DNA of 64,000 bases from CALVLD01 sp964467585 (GTDB taxonomy: Bacteria; Bacillota; Clostridia; Christensenellales; CAG-138): positions 40,485-104,484 of the forward strand of contig CAYXRF010000007.1 of the NCBI GenBank assembly GCA_964467585.1, in the 5' to 3' direction. This document shows, one piece after another, positions 59,794-64,000 of the stretch. The notes below the pieces were generated by a model. The model did not search any database. It saw nothing but the letters and a program-made list of their open reading frames with translations, and was not told where the DNA came from. The translations under genes and the position numbers were made by a program. Within the stretch, counting starts at the first letter, position 1; each line of letters starts with the position of its first letter.

Positions 59794-62169
59794 TTATTCG
59801 TTTGTTTTAATGTCGTCAATATGCCAAATATCCACAGCATATTCCGCGACCGTTCTGTCTGACGAGAATTTGCCCGCCGCACAGATATTTTCAAGGCATT
59901 TGCGTGAAAAACCATCCGCGTCCCTTGTATCGTATATTGCTCGAAGCTTGGCGTCTATGTATGATTTAAGATCATAGAGGTTGAAATAATAATCGGGCTT
60001 GCGCCAATCTCCCACCAGAAGGGAATTGTATATCTCCCGCAGTATGTGCGCGGATTCATCGTTTTTGGCAACCGTTCCGTCTATCAGCGTATCCACTGCC
60101 GCTTTTACCGCGGCGTCGCCGTTGTAAACATCTATTGGGCGATAATTCGGGCGCAGCGCCTCAAGCTCCTCAACCCTTGCGCCGAAAATATAGTTGTTTT
60201 CCAATCCCGCCTGCTCGACAATTTCGATATTTGCACCATCGTATGTGCCGAGAGTGACCGCTCCGTTGAGCATAAGCTTCATATTGCCGGTGCCGCTTGC
60301 CTCCGTGCCGGCGGGGGATATCTGCTCGGAAATATCCGCCGCGGGGATTATATGCTCCGCATACGAACAATTGTAATTCTGCACAAACACAACACGCATT
60401 CTGTCGTTAACATCGCTGTCGTTGTTAACCAGTACGGAAACATCGTTGATGTACTTGATTATGTTTTTTGCCATTATGTAGCCGGGCGCCGCCTTTGCGC
60501 CAAATATAAACGCCGTGGGGGGCAAATCCTTCAGTCCTCCGGATTTTACCTGTTGGTATATGTGCATTATGGCAAGCGCGTTCATAAGCTGACGTTTATA
60601 TTCGTGCATTCGCTTAACCTGCACATCGAACACGAAATAGGGGGGGATTTCCACACCCTCGTTTTCAAAAATAATTTGGGACAGTCTGCGCTTCATCTCA
60701 AGCTTTATGTCGCGGAAACGACGTATTGTATCCGCATTTATGCAGGCGCGATAGCCCGAAATCTGCGAAAGCTCCGTCAAAAATCCTCCGCCTATGCCGT
60801 CTGAAAGCATAGCGGTGAGCTTTGGATTGCAAAGCCCCAGCCAACGTCTTTGAGTGATGCCGTTGGTTTTGTTTTGGAAGCGTTCGGGATACACGGCGTA
60901 CCAATCCTTAAGCACGCTTGTTTTCAAAAGCTCAGTGTGAATTTTTGCCACACCGTTAATGCAGCTTGAAACATATGCCGCAAGCCTTGCCATATGCACG
61001 GAATTGCAGTCGATTATGCGCATTGCGGCGATTCTCTCCTCGGGTATGCCGCGTGAGCGCAGGTCGTCAACCATAAAGTCGTCAATTTTATAAATAATGT
61101 CAAGTATGTTCGGAATAACATCGCGTATGAGATCAACATCCCATTTTTCAAGCGCTTCGCTCATAAGCGTATGGTTTGTGTAGCAGAACGTGCGCCTTGC
61201 CGTATCAAGCGCGGCGGCAAAATCCATCCCCCTCTCCATCAAAAGACGGATAAGCTCCGGAATGCTGATCGTGGGATGAGTATCGTTTAGCTGAATGGCG
61301 GCATGGGCGGCAAAGCCGGACAGATCGTCCCCCCGTGCGCGAACATAACGCTTGATTATATCCTGCATTGACGCGCTTGAAAGAAAATATTGCTGCTTAA
61401 GCCTCAGCCTTTTGCCCGCATATGTGCTGTCGTTTGGATAGAGAACCCGAGTTATGTCCTCTACCGAGTTTTTTTCACGCACGGCAAGCGCATATTCCTG
61501 CGCGTTAAACGCGGCGAAGTCAAGCTCCTCAATAGGTTCGCTTTGCCAAAGGCGCAATGTGCCTATATTGTCTGTGCCGTATCCCACAACGGGCATATCA
61601 TAGGGAACCGCAAGCACTCTGCTGTCCGCAAACTGAACGGTGACGGTTTTGTCGTCCCTTCTGCGGCTCCACGGATCTCCCTGCCGCTGCCAGTCGTCTG
61701 CCTTTTCAATCTGAAAGCCGTTAAGAAACTTTTGCTTGAAAAGACCGAATTTATAGCGCAGACCATAGCCGTCAAGCGGAAGGTCATGCGTTGCGGCGCT
61801 GTCAAGGAAGCAGGCGGCAAGCCTGCCCAAGCCGCCGTTGCCGAGAGCGCAGTCTTCAATATCCTCCATCATGGCGATATCCACGCCGCGCAGGCTCAAA
61901 AGCCGACGCATATCGTCAAGCAGATCAAGGCAATAGAGGTTGTTGTATATCATCCTGCCCGTAAGATACTCTGCGGAAAGATAATAAGCGCGTCGGACGG
62001 TTTCATGCGATCGTCGGCTTATGCGCCAGTCATCCGCTATCGCATACATAACCGCATCGGACAGCGCCCGATGAAGCTGAACGGCCGAAGCCTCCGAAAG
62101 CTCAATCTGGTAATCCCCGCGAAGCTCATCCTCCGCCCTTCGTAATATGGCGCGTGCGTCCATCATCAT
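59794..62169 (-). CDS. glgP: Glycogen/maltodextrin phosphorylase
   Basis: A 791-residue enzyme releasing glucose-1-phosphate from alpha-1,4-glucans. Family blocks are EYLTGRMIYNNLY, DCALGNGGLGRLAACFLDS, QLNDTHPTISIPEL, KTNGITQRRWL, and the pyridoxal-phosphate site EASGTGNMKLMLNGAVTLGTYDGAN, whose Lys holds the cofactor. Length is normal. It starts 15 bp after malQ in a two-gene operon for glycogen or maltodextrin breakdown. Confidence 0.97.
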   Translation of the reverse strand: MMMDARAILRRAEDELRGDYQIELSEASAVQLHRALSDAVMYAIADDWRISRRSHETVRRAYYLSAEYLTGRMIYNNLYCLDLLDDMRRLLSLRGVDIAMMEDIEDCALGNGGLGRLAACFLDSAATHDLPLDGYGLRYKFGLFKQKFLNGFQIEKADDWQRQGDPWSRRRDDKTVTVQFADSRVLAVPYDMPVVGYGTDNIGTLRLWQSEPIEELDFAAFNAQEYALAVREKNSVEDITRVLYPNDSTYAGKRLRLKQQYFLSSASMQDIIKRYVRARGDDLSGFAAHAAIQLNDTHPTISIPELIRLLMERGMDFAAALDTARRTFCYTNHTLMSEALEKWDVDLIRDVIPNILDIIYKIDDFMVDDLRSRGIPEERIAAMRIIDCNSVHMARLAAYVSSCINGVAKIHTELLKTSVLKDWYAVYPERFQNKTNGITQRRWLGLCNPKLTAMLSDGIGGGFLTELSQISGYRACINADTIRRFRDIKLEMKRRLSQIIFENEGVEIPPYFVFDVQVKRMHEYKRQLMNALAIMHIYQQVKSGGLKDLPPTAFIFGAKAAPGYIMAKNIIKYINDVSVLVNNDSDVNDRMRVVFVQNYNCSYAEHIIPAADISEQISPAGTEASGTGNMKLMLNGAVTLGTYDGANIEIVEQAGLENNYIFGARVEELEALRPNYRPIDVYNGDAAVKAAVDTLIDGTVAKNDESAHILREIYNSLLVGDWRKPDYYFNLYDLKSYIDAKLRAIYDTRDADGFSRKCLENICAAGKFSSDRTVAEYAVDIWHIDDIKTNE

Positions 62170-62184
62170 AAAAATAAAATCCCC

Positions 62185-63741
62185 TTATATATCTGTGACC
62201 TGTCTTGAAAAATCAAATCGACAGGTCGAAAAATTCAAATCGGCTGCTTTCATCCTCCACACCCAGTTTCCCGTGGGCACGGAGGGCGTATTCATGCGCG
62301 CATCCGCGCCAAGCCCCAGAACATCCTGCATGGGTATTATCGCATATTTCGCATCGGAATCCAACACGGCTTTGACTATATCGGCACAATCGAAATCCTT
62401 TTTCGACAAAAAACGCGAAAGCACATCGATAGTTTTGTCGTCCGTTTCTGCAAGCCACTCGGCTAACGGCGGATTGTCATGCGTGCCGGTGTATATCACC
62501 TTGTTTACAACGCTTTGCGGCCTGCCGTCCCACTTTTTGGGGAAGTGCGGATTGCTTTTTTCTCCATCGAAGGCAAACTCCGCAACTTTCATGCCCGCAA
62601 AGCCCGTTTTTGTTAAAAGACGCTTAACGTTTGGCGTTATAAAGCCCAAGTCCTCCGCCACAATCTCAAGCGGAAGCTTTAGCTCCGCGGCCTTGCGAAA
62701 CAGTTCAAAGCCGTTTGCCCTCTGCCACACGCCGTTGCGTGCCGTTGTTTCGCCATATGGGATGGCGTAGCAGCTTTCAAATCCGCGAAAATGGTCAATC
62801 CTCAATATGTCGTAAAGCTTTGAGGCATGGCATATGCGGTTAAGCCAAAAAGCATAGCCGTTTTTTTTCATCGCGCCCCAATCATAAAGCGGATTGCCCC
62901 ACAGCTGACCGTCCGCACAAAAATAGTCCGGCGGCACTCCCGCAACAAACACGGGCTGCAGCGCATCGTCAAGCTGAAATTCGCTTGGGTGCGTCCAGCA
63001 TTCCACTGAATCATAAGCACAGTATATCGGCGCATCGCCCATAATTTTGACGCCGTGCTCTTTTGCGTATGCGTGAAGCTCGTTCCATTGAGAATACAGC
63101 TTGAATTGTAAAAAAATGTAGAAGCCTACCTCACACTCAAGTCTGAGATATTGCTTGGCTATCGCATTGTGATCGCAGCGGCGCAGACCCTCGTCCGCCC
63201 ATTCGTACCACGGGCGACCGTCCTCTGAATCCTTTATCGCCATAAACAGCGCATATTCGTCCACCCACGGCTCGCTGTGCCAAAATTGGTTTATCTGCTC
63301 GTCATAGCCGTCTTGCTGCTTGGCGCGTGCGTATGCCGTCATAAGCAATGGGTATCGGGTTTGATAAAGACGCCCGTAATCCACGCAATCGCCCGAATAA
63401 TCAACGCCTGCGCATTCCTCCGCAGTCAAAAGCCCTTCATCCGTGAGCTTGTCCAGATCCAAAAAGTAAGGATTGAGCGCACAGCCCGAAACGCATTGAT
63501 AAGGGGAATCCCCATACCCTGTTTGACCGAGGGGCAGTATAGCCCAGATGGAGGCGCCAACCTCGGCAAGCCCGTCAATAAACCGATAAGCGGAGGCGCC
63601 AAACGTGCCTATACCGTGCGGCGACGGCAGCGACGACACCGAAAGCAACACTCCGCCGCGCCGCGCAAAATAACCGTCGCTTTTGTTATTGCCCGCGACC
63701 GGTGATTGACCGTTTTGATTTTTGAACGACTCGGCAGACAT
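62185..63741 (-). CDS. malQ: 4-alpha-glucanotransferase
   Basis: A 518-residue GH77 enzyme that disproportionates maltodextrins and works with the phosphorylase downstream. The ATG at 63741 is preferred (AAAGGCGG upstream). Blocks are RRGGVLLSVSSLPSPHGIGTFG, ILPLGQTGYGDSPYQC, the nucleophile region ILRIDHFRGFESCYAIPYGE (Asp in RIDHFR), EDLGFITPNVK as acid/base region (Glu) and the transition-state Asp in YTGTHDNPPLAEW. It is the first gene of the malQ-glgP operon. Confidence 0.97.
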   Translation of the reverse strand: MSAESFKNQNGQSPVAGNNKSDGYFARRGGVLLSVSSLPSPHGIGTFGASAYRFIDGLAEVGASIWAILPLGQTGYGDSPYQCVSGCALNPYFLDLDKLTDEGLLTAEECAGVDYSGDCVDYGRLYQTRYPLLMTAYARAKQQDGYDEQINQFWHSEPWVDEYALFMAIKDSEDGRPWYEWADEGLRRCDHNAIAKQYLRLECEVGFYIFLQFKLYSQWNELHAYAKEHGVKIMGDAPIYCAYDSVECWTHPSEFQLDDALQPVFVAGVPPDYFCADGQLWGNPLYDWGAMKKNGYAFWLNRICHASKLYDILRIDHFRGFESCYAIPYGETTARNGVWQRANGFELFRKAAELKLPLEIVAEDLGFITPNVKRLLTKTGFAGMKVAEFAFDGEKSNPHFPKKWDGRPQSVVNKVIYTGTHDNPPLAEWLAETDDKTIDVLSRFLSKKDFDCADIVKAVLDSDAKYAIIPMQDVLGLGADARMNTPSVPTGNWVWRMKAADLNFSTCRFDFSRQVTDI

Positions 63742-64000
63742 CGCCCAACCGCCTTTCAAAAATAATCCAGTTTAATTATATCATAAAGTAACAAATACGC
63801 ACGATATATCTTTATAAGAATTTACGAAATGGCGTCATAATTTAATGGTAAAGATAAAAACCGTGAATGCTTAAGCGCCCCCGCATTGCTTGGCTCTGCC
63901 GCAAAAGCCACATGACGACAAAATTACGCCACACAGGGAGAAAGCCATACGCTATTCAAGGCATATTCGTGTGATAACGTCTATTTCGGCACGATTTGCC
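63742..64000. other. Right-edge intergenic region
   Basis: A minus-strand TATAAT (63776-63781) lies about 35 bp before the malQ start. The last ~45 bases contain an open minus-strand frame ending in TAG near 63955, which could be the tail of an upstream gene but is too short to support. Nothing else is seen. Confidence 0.4.

Noticed and set aside
63955..64000. Possible tail of an upstream minus-strand gene at the right edge
   Set aside because: Only about 15 codons are visible before a TAG; too short to support.

Overview
This window looks like a chromosome segment of an anaerobic, spore-forming Gram-positive bacterium of the class Clostridia, probably gut-associated and not assignable to a species from sequence alone. 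Base composition is roughly half GC. The evidence is sporulation genes (SpoIID, SpmA, SpmB), anaerobe markers (desulfoferrodoxin-type superoxide reductase, a 2[4Fe-4S] ferredoxin, a molybdenum hydroxylase), a class B sortase domain, DegV, a DUF951 protein, a long-form ribosome hibernation factor, and several type I dockerins. No rRNA, tRNA, CRISPR array, insertion sequence or prophage was found.

1-15000, minus strand: a compact cluster of eleven genes, the most unusual part of the window. In transcription order it encodes a membrane-anchored protein with a TasA/camelysin-like ectodomain, a probable major SipW-dependent fibre subunit, an ER/SipW-type signal peptidase, a membrane-anchored McrB-like AAA+ NTPase, an 887-residue coiled-coil protein with a possible DUF2357-like N-terminal region, four more SipW-type exported proteins, a second SipW-type signal peptidase, and a giant LRR/BspA-like surface protein with a SipW-type export signal that runs off the left edge. 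A sigma-A promoter precedes the first gene. Overlapping hairpins precede the major subunit gene and an intrinsic terminator follows it, so that gene is probably expressed at a different level from its neighbours. The working inference is a surface-fibre or matrix system with two dedicated signal peptidases and an McrB-type NTPase/coiled-coil pair of unknown role.

15000-34900: mostly housekeeping and metabolism. Genes are ferredoxin, HU, YabN-type MazG, asparaginase, a lipoprotein, HPF, ATP-dependent PEP carboxykinase, DegV, SpoIID, a dockerin-bearing subtilase, superoxide reductase, a BMP-type nucleoside ABC transporter (lipoprotein, ATPase, two permeases) and a PHP-domain phosphoesterase.

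34900-49800: FtsH, a lipoprotein, two adjacent secreted putative peptidases (a clan-CD-like cysteine peptidase and an HEFQH metallopeptidase) that share InlB-type repeats and C-terminal dockerins, SpmA/SpmB, a ModE-like regulator with a three-subunit xanthine-dehydrogenase-type operon, and another lipoprotein.

49800-64000: archaeal-type AspRS; an operon with a lipoprotein combining RCC1-like repeats, a dockerin and a class B sortase, then DUF951, a canonical type I signal peptidase, a signal-peptidase homologue lacking both catalytic residues, and a large polytopic membrane protein; then a HTH regulator, a DUF1858 protein, CTP synthase, glycogen phosphorylase and 4-alpha-glucanotransferase. 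Four dockerin proteins are present but no cohesin or scaffoldin, so their anchor must be encoded elsewhere.
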